From Dyella_B jejuensis (GTDB lineage: Bacteria; Pseudomonadota; Gammaproteobacteria; Xanthomonadales; Rhodanobacteraceae), in NCBI RefSeq assembly GCF_044904675.1, contig NZ_JADIKJ010000006.1, positions 1-64,000 of the forward strand: a stretch of DNA of 64,000 bases, written 5' to 3'. Below the pieces are notes generated by a model. That model was not told where the DNA came from and searched no databases. It saw only the letters and a list, made by a program, of their open reading frames with translations. This document shows positions 26,920 through 36,782 of the stretch, in pieces (position 1 is the first letter of the stretch; the number at the start of each line of letters is the position of its first letter). The translations under genes and the position numbers were made by a program.

Positions 26920-27086
26920 TGGCCATCTCCTCGTAATGGGATTTCGCGACAACTCCGCGGCCGTAGTCCCAGCGCCGGAGCGCGCGCCGGAGCGCGAGCC
27001 GCGCAGCCGCATGGCGCAACCGCCTGATGCATGGATAATAGAACGGCAACGACCGACTCATCCGCTTCCACCCGCGAGAAGAATCG

Positions 27087-29033
27087 ATGACAGGCCGCAA
27101 GCCAAACTGGATTCCGCGTGTCGTTGCCGTGGCAGCGTTGCTGCTGGGCGCCGGTTGCGACATGGTCGGCGTGCACCATATCGCGCAAAAGGATTACGCC
27201 GCCCAGCGCCGCAGCGACGTACTGAGTACCCGCACCCTCAGCGACAGCACCGTGCAGGCCCTCAATGTCGTGGCGCTGGACCGCGACGCATGCGCGGCGA
27301 ATTTCCCGCGCTGTACCAACACCCTGCTCTATTCCGACGGCCTGGACGACGAACGGCGTCTTTCTTCCCTGGCCGAGCTGTGGCTGGCCTATGCGATCCA
27401 GCACGATCATGCCGGCGACAGCACGGCCATCGACGATGCGGCGCTGGATGCCTACCTGCAGTCGGCGCGCTATGCCTATGCCTACCTGTTCTACACCGCG
27501 CGCGATCCGGGCGAGCGTGCGTTCGAAACCCGCCAGTGGCAGGTACTGGATTTCTACAACTACGCCACCCGGCGCGCGGTAGGCAGCTTCTTCCGGCTGC
27601 TTCCCACGCTGGGCACGGACTGGATGCGCACGCCCGTGGCGGGCTGGAACCTGCTCAAACCCAGCACCGATGTCTACCTGGGGTCGGGCGACTATCTGCC
27701 CAAGCAGCTGATTCCCGCCGCAGACCTGGGCTTCAGCGGCCTGCGCAACAGCTATCGCCGCGATGGCTTCGGCTCCACCTTTATTGCCATCGGCGCCAAT
27801 CCGAACGATAGCGATCAGCCTTGGCGCGAATCGAACTATGTGCCGCTGACCGCGGTACTGGAGTTTCCTGGCGCTACCCTGCAAAGCGTGCTGGAAACGC
27901 ACGACGTGCGCGTGTATGCGAAGAATCCCTACCTGGACAACGCCATCACCCTGGACGGACAGAGCATCCCGCTGGCCGCCAACTTCACCGCCCCCTATGG
28001 CGTGTGGCTTGCGCGCTCCGGTTTTGCGCAGCAATCCATCCGCTCGCTGCTTGGGCGCGGCGGACTGGCTCGGCCGGAAGTGCTGCTGATGCAGCCTTAC
28101 GATCCGGACCGGCTCACGGTGATCATGTTGCACGGGCTAGCCAGCAGTCCGGAAGCGTGGATCAACGTGGTCAACGAAGTGATGGGTGACGAACAGTTGC
28201 GACGCACCTATCAGGTCTGGGAGGTGTATTACCCGACCAATGTACCGGTGGCGGTCAACCTGGCGCAGATCCGCAAGGCGATCGACGACACCTTGCATCA
28301 CTTCGATCCATCGGGCCGCGCCGTGGCATCCAACCATATCGTGCTGATCGGCCACAGCATGGGCGGCGTCATCGCGCGCTTGCTGGTGTCGTCCAGTGGC
28401 GACCGGCTCTGGCGCGTCCTGCCCGAGCGCCCGGGCCTGACCGCCACGCAGCAGCAGAAGATACGCCAACGTCTCGCGCCTTACCTGCAATTCACACCGA
28501 TGCCGCAAGTGACGCGGGCGGTATTCCTGGCCGCACCGCATCGCGGTACGCCCGTAGCGCAATGGAAACTGGCGCGCTGGATCGGCAGCCTGATCCGCCT
28601 GCCGCTGACGCTGCTGGAAGAAGGCAAGGGCCTTACGGATGCGATGCAGGGCAAAGGCGCCACGCGCGGCACGCCCGCGCGCATCCCCAACAGCATCGAC
28701 AACCTCAGTAACGAAGATCCATTCATCGAGGCGTCGAGCACTTTGCCGATCTCGCCCGAGGTGCATTACCACACCATCGTGGGCATCTATAAATCGAAGG
28801 GACCGCTGGCGGCATCCGACGACGGCGTGGTGCCCTACGCCAGCGCCCATCTCGACGGCGCCGATTCCGAACTGGTCGTGCCCTCCTGGCACGACGTGCA
28901 GGAAACGCCCCAGGCGATCATCGAACTGCGTCGTATCCTGCGGCTGCACGCCAGCGCCCTGCACTGCCTGTGGCAGGCTGGCGCGGGTGACGCGGGCAGA
29001 ACGCAGCTTGCGTGTGGGCAACCGTCGTCGTAA
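27087..29033 (+). CDS. Large alpha/beta-hydrolase lipoprotein (lipase/esterase-like)
   Basis: 648 residues. The N-terminus has a hydrophobic run ending in LGAGC (Cys24), consistent with a lipoprotein signal. Residues about 40-300 form a region I do not recognise; the C-terminal half is an alpha/beta hydrolase. VIMLHGLASSPEAW forms the oxyanion region and GHSMGG holds the nucleophile Ser424. AAPHRGTPVAQWKL is typical of PGAP1/lipase-like enzymes. The late DDGVVPYASAHLDGA and PSWHDVQ probably contribute acid and His. It is likely anchored in the envelope and acts on an ester or lipid substrate. Large lipoproteins of this layout are common in Xanthomonadales but uncharacterised, to my knowledge. 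Confidence 0.85.
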   Translation: MTGRKPNWIPRVVAVAALLLGAGCDMVGVHHIAQKDYAAQRRSDVLSTRTLSDSTVQALNVVALDRDACAANFPRCTNTLLYSDGLDDERRLSSLAELWLAYAIQHDHAGDSTAIDDAALDAYLQSARYAYAYLFYTARDPGERAFETRQWQVLDFYNYATRRAVGSFFRLLPTLGTDWMRTPVAGWNLLKPSTDVYLGSGDYLPKQLIPAADLGFSGLRNSYRRDGFGSTFIAIGANPNDSDQPWRESNYVPLTAVLEFPGATLQSVLETHDVRVYAKNPYLDNAITLDGQSIPLAANFTAPYGVWLARSGFAQQSIRSLLGRGGLARPEVLLMQPYDPDRLTVIMLHGLASSPEAWINVVNEVMGDEQLRRTYQVWEVYYPTNVPVAVNLAQIRKAIDDTLHHFDPSGRAVASNHIVLIGHSMGGVIARLLVSSSGDRLWRVLPERPGLTATQQQKIRQRLAPYLQFTPMPQVTRAVFLAAPHRGTPVAQWKLARWIGSLIRLPLTLLEEGKGLTDAMQGKGATRGTPARIPNSIDNLSNEDPFIEASSTLPISPEVHYHTIVGIYKSKGPLAASDDGVVPYASAHLDGADSELVVPSWHDVQETPQAIIELRRILRLHASALHCLWQAGAGDAGRTQLACGQPSS

Positions 29034-29229
29034 GCCGCCGCCCTATAAAGCGCTTGGTGAATCCGAAACTTGACGCGCCGGGTCGCGCAAACGGCTCCCG
29101 AACAATTCCCTCATAGTCCATGCACAAGCCCCGCCCTGATCTGAAGGCACCAATAAAAGCTCAATCGCGCTTCGCGCCAATGCCGTTGTCGGTTTGGCAA
29201 CATGATCCATCCATCACCGCGCGCTGCCT

Positions 29230-30489
29230 TCAGTTCGGAACGATTGCGCTGAAACCAGGAATCAGGACATCGAACGCGCGCTGCACGAACCAACCGGTAG
29301 CCATGGCGATAATCAACAGCGAGCCCCAGCGAAACAGCACCACTTGATAAAATCGTGTCTTGCGCATCAGGTAGGCCAGCGGCAGGAAGGCAAGCACGAT
29401 CGCTTCCTGACCAATCTCCACACCGACACTGAACCCGCCCAGGGATGCTGCCATGGCGCCGGCCGGCAATTGCAATCCCGCCAACGCGCTGGCAAAGCCC
29501 AGCCCATGGATAAATCCAAAGGCGAACGCTATCAGCCAAACTCGTTTATGCACTACCGGGTAAATATTATTTAGCGCCGCAACCATCACCGATAGCGCGA
29601 TGCCCGATTCCACCAGCCGGCTAGGCAAATGCACGATGCCAAGCACAGCCAGGGATAACGTGATCGAGTGCGACAGACTGAAGGCGGACACCACCTTGAT
29701 GACATCCAGGCAGGGTGGCCAGAAACGTGTTGCCGCCTCCCAGCGATACTGTGGGCGCTGTGTCAGCGCGGCCATCACCACGCCGGTGGCCTCGCTCATG
29801 ACCGTTCCTTTGCGCCAGGACTCATTTGCAGGTGGCACGCGGCGACGGATCAATACCGCGGGCAACAATAACGACAACAGGAACAGGATATGATCGATGC
29901 CGGTCCAGATGTGCCAGATGCCATCGGTCACGAAACTCTTGAATTCTCCCCAGCGATCCGGCTCACGCAAGTTGAGGCTGGCTACGGGGTTACTCGGCCC
30001 CAATACCGCCCCGGCGATCTTGTCGCCTGCGTGAATCGTTACGATTCCACGATGATAAGGATCGAGGTCGTACATCAGTTGATAGACGACGGTCAGCTTG
30101 CTCGGGATGTTCTTGTCGCAGACGGCATCGAACAAGATGACATCGTAAGCACCATCGGTATGATCATCGATCATTTGCCCGGTGGGCTGCATCGTGCAAG
30201 TCAAGCCATCGCCCTTGATGGTTAATCGAGACAATGCATAATTTTCGATCGCGCTGCGATGTGCCTGCACCTCGCCCCAGGTAATGGCGCCGTCATGCCG
30301 GGTATCGAGGCCGATCGCGAAATCGAGATCGCGCAAAGCGATATCCCATTGACCATGCATGACATGATCATTCGCGACGTCGGTGTGCAAGGTCAGGTAC
30401 GCATCGCTTTCTTTGTGCGCCCACGCATCCGGCGAGGCCAACCCGATGGCGGCGGCACAAAATGCGATCAGCAGACTACGCAGGTTCAC
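29230..30489 (-). CDS. HupE/UreJ-like membrane protein with EF-hand-like extracytoplasmic loop
   Basis: 419 residues with a signal peptide (to about residue 24), an extracytoplasmic domain (25-195), and about six or seven membrane segments (from 198). The membrane part shows IWTGIDHILFLLSLLLPAVL, VVSAFSLSHSITLSLA and AFGFIHGLGFASAL, the paired GxDH and FGFxHG histidine motifs of HupE/UreJ nickel-cobalt permease-like proteins. Residues 62-73 (DTRHDGAITWGE) fit the EF-hand loop DxRxDGxIxxxE. It overlaps the TPR gene by four bases and is the last gene of an operon with DUF4331. Metal transport is plausible but unproven. Confidence 0.85.
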   Translation of the reverse strand: MNLRSLLIAFCAAAIGLASPDAWAHKESDAYLTLHTDVANDHVMHGQWDIALRDLDFAIGLDTRHDGAITWGEVQAHRSAIENYALSRLTIKGDGLTCTMQPTGQMIDDHTDGAYDVILFDAVCDKNIPSKLTVVYQLMYDLDPYHRGIVTIHAGDKIAGAVLGPSNPVASLNLREPDRWGEFKSFVTDGIWHIWTGIDHILFLLSLLLPAVLIRRRVPPANESWRKGTVMSEATGVVMAALTQRPQYRWEAATRFWPPCLDVIKVVSAFSLSHSITLSLAVLGIVHLPSRLVESGIALSVMVAALNNIYPVVHKRVWLIAFAFGFIHGLGFASALAGLQLPAGAMAASLGGFSVGVEIGQEAIVLAFLPLAYLMRKTRFYQVVLFRWGSLLIIAMATGWFVQRAFDVLIPGFSAIVPN

Positions 30490-31784
30490 GGGTTGCGTCG
30501 CGTCAAGGCGGCTTTTCCGCTGGTGGCTTGCGCCAACTGCACCTGTGCAACCAATGGATTAAGGGTTACGTCATAGAGGTGGGTGCGGGCGATGAAGTCG
30601 AGTACGGGTGTTGCCGCCGAGGGATCCTGGCTGGCGATCGCCGCCTCGAGGTAGACGCGCACATCCTTGGGCGACCGCTGCACTTGCCAATCCTGCCTTG
30701 CCAGCTCGAGCGCCACGTTGGGATCATGCAGGATATGCAGCGTGTAGCTAGACTGCTCACGCATAAAAACATGGTCGCCCCGTTGCTCCATCGACTTGAA
30801 CCGGGCATTCATCTCGGCCACGTCGCCTTTGGCGCGAGATAGGCCCAACGCAGTTTCGGCTGTTACCAGCACCAAGAACGACGTATCCGACTGGGTATCG
30901 CCGCTGACCAGGTTGATCGCTTCCTGCGCGCGTCCTTGGTCGAGCAGGAACTCGCCGTAGTCGGCGAGCAGAAAGTTATCGCCCGGTGTCCACTGCAAGG
31001 CATTCCTGAAATGCGCATCGGCCACCACCGGTTTACCCATGCGGGCCGCCGCTTCGGCCAAAAGTCCTTCGACCCATGCCCTGACCGCCGGCGGCGCCTT
31101 GGGGCCGGGATCTTCCACCATCGATATCAATGCATAAGCTTGTTCCGGGTGTCCGGTCAGCGAGCGCAAAGATGCCGTACACACGATTCCCATGAAATCA
31201 CTGCTTGCATTGGCCAGATGCACGCAAGCATCGTTGGCTGTTTCATCATCGCCCTGCACCATGGCGACGGTGGCGAGTGTCAACCAGGCTTGAGCGTTGC
31301 CTGGGTCGCGCTTGAGAACCTGCATCAACTCGTTGCGCGATGCCTGGAACATGTGTCGGCTTTGCTGGATCGTCGCATGCACTAGCAACACCGGAATGGG
31401 TGGTGCAGCCTGGATCATGTAAGGCGCGATCACCGCCATCGCGCGCCCAAGAAACCGGGCGTCCCCGGTGGATCGTCCGTAGTCGATATACGCCATCGCC
31501 AGCGCCACAGCCCTGCCTGCATCGTTCGGATGCCGCTGGAGATCCTCGCGCAGTCGAGTGAACTGGCGCACACGCGGATCAGTCGTTGGTGGCACTAGCT
31601 GGAGCACTATATCCGGATGAGCCGGTATGTACGGTGTACTGTGCTCGGCTTGTGCCATGTCAGCCATCAGCAACAACGCAAGCGAAAGGAAGACGCGCAG
31701 TGCATCGCGGCACGCATTGCGATGCACTGCGCCAGGCTTGCTTCTGAATCCAAAGCTCAGACAAGAGAGTCGATGGCAATCCAT
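30486..31784 (-). CDS. Exported TPR-repeat protein
   Basis: 432 residues. An N-terminal extension precedes a hydrophobic signal (RVFLSLALLLMADMAQAE), so an internal GTG at 31727 is a possible alternative start. The mature protein is helical with tetratricopeptide-like units: RDPGNAQAWLTLATVAMVQGD, AHFRNALQWTPGDNFLLADYG (with EFLLDQGRAQEAI), and QRSPKDVRVYLEAAIASQDP. TPR scaffolds bind partners, so it probably bridges the DUF4331 protein and the HupE-like permease. It starts nine bases after the DUF4331 stop codon and overlaps the HupE-like gene. Confidence 0.85.
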   Translation of the reverse strand: MDCHRLSCLSFGFRSKPGAVHRNACRDALRVFLSLALLLMADMAQAEHSTPYIPAHPDIVLQLVPPTTDPRVRQFTRLREDLQRHPNDAGRAVALAMAYIDYGRSTGDARFLGRAMAVIAPYMIQAAPPIPVLLVHATIQQSRHMFQASRNELMQVLKRDPGNAQAWLTLATVAMVQGDDETANDACVHLANASSDFMGIVCTASLRSLTGHPEQAYALISMVEDPGPKAPPAVRAWVEGLLAEAAARMGKPVVADAHFRNALQWTPGDNFLLADYGEFLLDQGRAQEAINLVSGDTQSDTSFLVLVTAETALGLSRAKGDVAEMNARFKSMEQRGDHVFMREQSSYTLHILHDPNVALELARQDWQVQRSPKDVRVYLEAAIASQDPSAATPVLDFIARTHLYDVTLNPLVAQVQLAQATSGKAALTRRNP

Positions 31785-31793
31785 GGTCAGGGC

Positions 31794-33311
31794 TCAGTTG
31801 GCGGCCACACCATTTTCGCCGTTAGGAGAACCAGGCAGCGGCGTCATCAGGTACGGGAACTGAGGAAGATACGTGTCGGCTGGATATTCGTCTCCGACGA
31901 CCTTTTCAGTCGCCGCGGTCGGACCCGGCGAGCGCGTACCATCCGTAAACGGTGCGCCGTTATTCGGATCCTTGGTTTCATTACCACAGGCACCGATGGA
32001 CGTACTGCACAGAGCGCCTTCTTCCACGCGCAGGGCAATGTCCACCACATCGTCATAAGGACGACGTCCATTCGGGAACCCCGCCAGATCGCCGCCCAGT
32101 ACGCCCAGATCGTTCTGCTTGGCGGGCGCGGTAACCGGTGTGCTCGTGTTCAAGCGGAGCTCTTCCGACGGCGTGACGCTGGCGGGTTTGTTAAGACCCG
32201 GCACGCCGGTCAGGAACACGGTGACAAGGTCATAACGCGGGGTATGGGGGATAGCCGCCCCGAACAATGTGTTGACGAGCGCAGGGAGCGTGGGATTGGT
32301 CACGTATTTCGCGAACTGCGCATCGTCGCACGGAGCACTGCCATTGTACTTGTCTTTATCCGGCAAACCGATCACCACCTCGTTGAACAGTGGCAGGCCC
32401 AACCGTGAGACCTGCACATAATCAGCGGGCCCTGCGTTAGCGGGTGCTGCGGATTGGCCGCCATTAGCCGGGTCGATGTCCAGATGTTTCGGAATGCTGG
32501 CGGTAGTCCATCCGCCGATGATTGGATCGGAACTGTTGCTGCGCAAACAACTTGCCGGAACCTCCAATGCAAGCGTGTCAACATTCTTGGCAGTCAGTGC
32601 ATTGTGCGAGGACTCCCGCGAGCCGAGCGGGTTGAGGTTGAACAGGTCGAAGATTTCCCCGACGTTGACGACGAAGCCATCTTTACGCTGTCCGGCGAAC
32701 ACCCTGCCGTGCTGCGAGCATCCAGGAATAACGACATCGTAAACATAGTTGTTCGCGTAGCCGGCGTAGTCATTGATCGACTTAAAGCCGATATTGTCGA
32801 CCGGCTTGACGAATGTCGACGACCCGCCCTCACTATTCACAAGCGGCCGGCCCTTGCTGTCATCGCCCTGCAGCACTTCCACTGTATACGTTTCGATGCG
32901 ATTGAGATCGCTTTGATTGCTGCTGGAAATACGGCCGATGTTGAGCACCGGCACAGCAATGGGCTTGCCATTTGCACCCGTAGGAACAGTGAGATTCTTG
33001 TAGGTGTTGGTGAAGCGGAAGCGGAAGGTCAAATCCGATCGGGCATGCCCGGCATTGTCGATATGAATGTCGTAGTAGGCATTCGGATCAAGCGCGTAGT
33101 AAATAGGACCTGCACCGGGTGTCTGTAGCGGGTTGTAGTTGGCGAGCAAGGTGACGTATCCCTGACGTCCCGGCTCGTAACTCATGAACATGTAGAAGTC
33201 GCTGCCGTCGACTTGCGGAAGAGTGCTGATGAACGGCGCCTCGCGATGGCTTGATGCGAGCGCAACTGCTGGCACCAGACTGATAAACAGGAAAAGCGGT
33301 TTGAATTTCAT
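31794..33311 (-). CDS. DUF4331 exported protein
   Basis: 505 residues with a signal peptide (KPLFLFISLVPAVALA). The mature protein starts SSHREAPFIS, the family hallmark, followed by DGSDFYMFMSYEPGRQGYV. Later conserved parts include the GRPLVNSEGGS region, VNVGEIFDLFNLNPLG, LALEVPASCL and GFPNGRRPYDDVVDIALRV. The family has no established biochemical function that I know of. It is the first gene of a three-gene operon with a TPR protein and a HupE-like permease, and faces a TonB-dependent receptor across about 1 kb. A role as periplasmic or outer-surface ligand carrier fits the setting (inference). Confidence 0.9.
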   Translation of the reverse strand: MKFKPLFLFISLVPAVALASSHREAPFISTLPQVDGSDFYMFMSYEPGRQGYVTLLANYNPLQTPGAGPIYYALDPNAYYDIHIDNAGHARSDLTFRFRFTNTYKNLTVPTGANGKPIAVPVLNIGRISSSNQSDLNRIETYTVEVLQGDDSKGRPLVNSEGGSSTFVKPVDNIGFKSINDYAGYANNYVYDVVIPGCSQHGRVFAGQRKDGFVVNVGEIFDLFNLNPLGSRESSHNALTAKNVDTLALEVPASCLRSNSSDPIIGGWTTASIPKHLDIDPANGGQSAAPANAGPADYVQVSRLGLPLFNEVVIGLPDKDKYNGSAPCDDAQFAKYVTNPTLPALVNTLFGAAIPHTPRYDLVTVFLTGVPGLNKPASVTPSEELRLNTSTPVTAPAKQNDLGVLGGDLAGFPNGRRPYDDVVDIALRVEEGALCSTSIGACGNETKDPNNGAPFTDGTRSPGPTAATEKVVGDEYPADTYLPQFPYLMTPLPGSPNGENGVAAN

Positions 33312-34343
33312 GGTGTTTTCTCGCCCTGCGTAGTTTGGTCACATTCCGCGGGAATCTTACGGGCGGTACATAAAGCGACTCCACGCGGTTCCGTGGTACG
33401 GATCCCGCTCCTGAATTTCGCTCCGACCTGAAGCGCGGACAATACTTAGGTAATGCACCCTGGATGCATTGATAAGCGTTGCTCCCATCCATCTTCACGA
33501 TCGGCCCCTGGCCAATCCCCTTCCTTGGTGAACATAGGTGGATACGTTTATAGCCGGGATACGAATGCACGGCGCCGAGAACAATAGGGCACGCAATGTT
33601 ACTACCGCGCATTTTTTTCCTATTTTTAGGAGAACGTAATAGATATTATCCACGTCATCGGACCGCATGCATGATCATTACAAATAAAAGGATCTGATTT
33701 TTGACGGACACAGTCGTTGAACGGATATACGTTGCCGATGATGACGTGATCCGCATTGCCTTTTTGATTCGACATATCACTAATTGCCTTGTTTGGTAAC
33801 TGTAATATCCTTGCTTTCGATCGCTTTAAGTTCGACTTACCGTCAACGCAGCGATCCTGGAAGCCCGGTCGTCCGCGCTCAACCGGCCGGACACGACGTG
33901 GCGGGAAAGCATCTTTTTTCGTATCGAATCTCCATTGTCCGTTTAACTTCCGGCAGGAAACAGTCATACGCGCGGATTCGAGGGTTTAAACACACTGGCG
34001 TACGTCCGTATCTTTCAACGCATCGTCGACATAGGAGCGCGTAGCGTTGCCCCGGTCGCCAAGCGTCCATGCTTGTCTAGGCTTGTCTCGCCAAGTGGAA
34101 TATTGACCTATTAATAAAATCCGGGGAATTTCGCCGTTACTTCGTCACGTTGAATGTCTGTTTGGGTAGCGAACATTCGATGCAGCCGCCATCACGCCAG
34201 ACACATATCCAACCATTGACGGTGGCGAGATCCTTGCCTCCCCTTGGTTCAGGTGATCGCGCCTCCTAGCCGGCACTTTCGCCGTTCCATCGCTCAAGGA
34301 TAGGGAGCCCAAACCGTCATCCCATTCGCAGAGGGTGGATTGC
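33312..34343. other. Long AT-rich regulatory gap between DUF4331 operon and TonB receptor
   Basis: About 1 kb between divergent genes. Bases 33600-33850 are much AT-richer than the chromosome. A minus-strand frame here (33626-33967; inner ATG at 33775 with AAGG upstream) ends in a Cys-rich tail (NDCVRQKSDPFICNDHACGP). It could be a 49-residue peptide or a relic; I do not recognise it and do not call a gene. The remainder shows no convincing frame and probably carries both promoters and regulator sites. Confidence 0.5.
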
Positions 34344-36527
34344 ATGTACGTGCGCCGCGTACGCCTGGTCCATTCTTGTTTGCAGCTTGCAGTCTTTGCT
34401 TCACCGGTCCTGCTTTCAGCCCAGGCAAGCCATGCACAGGCGATAACGGCGCAAGGCAACATGGTTGCCATTGACTCCAATCCGGCCAAGATGGCCAAGA
34501 CGTTGCAGCGCGTGTCGGTGATTGGGCACTACGATAACGCGGTCGGCACGTCGAATGCGGCCTCCCAGGGCATCATTTTGGGATCACTTTTGCAGGACTT
34601 GCCTCTTTTGCGCCCCGGCGAGGTGCTGGAGGCTATTCCAGGCATGGTGGTCACGCAGCATTCGGGCGATGGCAAGGCGAATCAGTATTTTCTTCGCGGC
34701 TACAACCTCGATCACGGCACTGACTTTGCGACTGGCGTCGATGGCGTGCCCGTCAACATGCCAACCAATGCGCACGGCCAGGGTTATTCTGATTTAAATT
34801 TTGTGATCCCTGAGCTTGTACAGCAAATCGACTACCGCAAGGGCACCTACTTCGCCGAGAACGGTGATTTTTCCGCAGCAGGATCAGCCGATATCTATTA
34901 TCGCAATAGCCTGCTCGCGCCGTTCGCTCAAGTCACCGTAGGCAGCTACGACTATCGGCGCGCATTGATCGCCGGGTCGTTCCCTGTGTTTCCCAACCGG
35001 AGCGACGCCGCAGCAACGTCAGCGTCCGCCGGGCCCATCCTGCTGGCTGCCGTCGACGGGCTGGAAGAGAATGGACCGTGGCGATTACCCGAAGGCATGC
35101 GCAAGCTAAATATTCTGCTGCGCCTGACTGACGGCGATGCAACAAACGGTTGGTCCATCGACGGCATCGCCTATCAGGCCCACTGGAACTCCACCGACCA
35201 AGTGCCGCTGGCACTCATACAGTCTGGCCAGCTCTGCCGCTTCTGCGCACTAGATCCCACCGACGGGGGCGATAGCACACGCGATATTCTGTCCGGTGAA
35301 TGGCACACCCACGACGCGGCTGGATACACCAAGGTAATGGCTTACCTTGAGCACTATCAGCTGCAGCTTTTTTCCGACTTCACGTTTTTCGAACTTCGTC
35401 CAGCGACCGGCGACCAATTCGAGCAGGAGGAAGCGCGCAATATCCTCGGCACGAAGTTGGCGCACGGTTGGGCGCACAACCTTTTTGACCATGATTCAAC
35501 CACCGAGGCTGGCCTGCAGATACGCCGCGACTACATCCACGTTGGACTATTTGATACCGAAGCGCGCGTTCCCTTTCAGACAGTTAACGACAACCTGGTC
35601 GGCGAGACCGAGGCCGGGCTCTATATCGAAAACACGACCGAGTGGAATGAATGGTTTCGAACCCTGGCAGGCATGCGCGAAGACATCGTGCAAATGAACC
35701 TGACATCTCTATCACTGGCGCAAAACAGCGGTAGCGCATCTGCGAGCAGAACATCGCCAAAGTTATCGCTGATCTTTGGTCCCTGGCACGACACAGAATT
35801 CTTCATCAACGCCGGCGATGGCTTTCACAGCAATGATGCGCGTGGCGTCATCTACAAGATAGATCCAACCACTGGCGGACCGGCATCACCTGTGCCGCCG
35901 CTAGTAGGCGCTTTTGGTGAGGAAGCCGGCATTCGAACTGACGCGATTCCAGACCTGCAGAGCTCCCTCGCATTGTGGCATCTAAATACTGCTTCGGAAC
36001 TCATCTACAACGCGGATTCGGATATCGGCAGCACGACACCCAACGGCGCCAGCACCCGCTACGGCGTGGAGTGGAACAACCACTTGATGCTTAATAATTG
36101 GCTGCTTTTAGATGCTGACCTCGCCTATACTCACGCGCGCTATACACATGAGAACGAGAACGGGCTTTCCGGCGACTACATCCCAAACGCTGTTCCAAAA
36201 GTGGCGTCCATAGGACTGACGGTGCATGACGTCGACGGTTGGTCGGGCGATATAAAGCTGCGTTACATCGGTGCGTATCCGCTATCACAGGACGATGCCC
36301 TGGTCGGGCCAAGCTCCCTCGTGACGAATCTACGGGTACAACGGCAACTGTCGCCGCGAATGTCGCTGTCGCTGGACGTCTTGAACATCTTCGACCGAAA
36401 GTACTACGACATTTCCTACGAGCAGGACTACCGAGTGTCGACTACCGCGCCGGTCGTGCCTGCGGGCATCACCGTGCACCCCGGCGAACCTCGCGAATTC
36501 CGGTTCACTCTGAGACTAAATCTTTAG
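34344..36527 (+). CDS. TonB-dependent outer-membrane receptor
   Basis: 727 residues from the ATG at 34344, eight bases after GAGGG; an in-frame GTG at 34335 overlaps that site. Signal peptide to about SHAQA; a TonB-box-like LQRVSVIG; plug domain with EVLEAIPGMVVTQHSGDGKA, YFLRGYNLDHGTDF and GVPVNMPTNAHGQGYSDLNF; then a 22-strand barrel ending in REFRFTLRLNL with the usual aromatic near the end. FLRGYNLDHGTDF is typical of receptors without a CarAB-like substrate clue. A CxxC pair (Cys298, Cys301) lies in a predicted loop. It is divergent from DUF4331-TPR-HupE, suggesting that one substrate is handled by both. Substrate unknown; a metal chelate is a guess. Confidence 0.9.
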   Translation: MYVRRVRLVHSCLQLAVFASPVLLSAQASHAQAITAQGNMVAIDSNPAKMAKTLQRVSVIGHYDNAVGTSNAASQGIILGSLLQDLPLLRPGEVLEAIPGMVVTQHSGDGKANQYFLRGYNLDHGTDFATGVDGVPVNMPTNAHGQGYSDLNFVIPELVQQIDYRKGTYFAENGDFSAAGSADIYYRNSLLAPFAQVTVGSYDYRRALIAGSFPVFPNRSDAAATSASAGPILLAAVDGLEENGPWRLPEGMRKLNILLRLTDGDATNGWSIDGIAYQAHWNSTDQVPLALIQSGQLCRFCALDPTDGGDSTRDILSGEWHTHDAAGYTKVMAYLEHYQLQLFSDFTFFELRPATGDQFEQEEARNILGTKLAHGWAHNLFDHDSTTEAGLQIRRDYIHVGLFDTEARVPFQTVNDNLVGETEAGLYIENTTEWNEWFRTLAGMREDIVQMNLTSLSLAQNSGSASASRTSPKLSLIFGPWHDTEFFINAGDGFHSNDARGVIYKIDPTTGGPASPVPPLVGAFGEEAGIRTDAIPDLQSSLALWHLNTASELIYNADSDIGSTTPNGASTRYGVEWNNHLMLNNWLLLDADLAYTHARYTHENENGLSGDYIPNAVPKVASIGLTVHDVDGWSGDIKLRYIGAYPLSQDDALVGPSSLVTNLRVQRQLSPRMSLSLDVLNIFDRKYYDISYEQDYRVSTTAPVVPAGITVHPGEPREFRFTLRLNL

Positions 36528-36721
36528 CTGGACTTCTGCATTGCCAGGACATTGTAACCAGCCGGCGCAAATCTTGAATGCCACGATCAATCAGTAGTGA
36601 TATCGCTCACCACTGCATCGCGAAACTTACACTCTCTTGTATCGCAGGCGCATAGCCGTTCATCCAAACGCGCCGATCCCAAGTTGAAAATTAGTGCGAG
36701 AAAATGAAAAGTTTGAAAATA

Positions 36722-36752
36722 AACAACCCTTGATGAATCAAGGGCTGTTTAT
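36722..36752. terminator. Bidirectional intrinsic terminator between TonB receptor and ssb
   Basis: A seven-base stem CCCTTGA/TCAAGGG with a four-base loop (TGAA), extended by AACA/TGTT pairs after one mismatch and followed by TTATT. An A-rich run lies on the other side, so it can work on both strands. It lies between two convergent genes. Confidence 0.75.
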
Positions 36753-36782
36753 TCAAATCTGACAATACATTCCAGGTATTCA

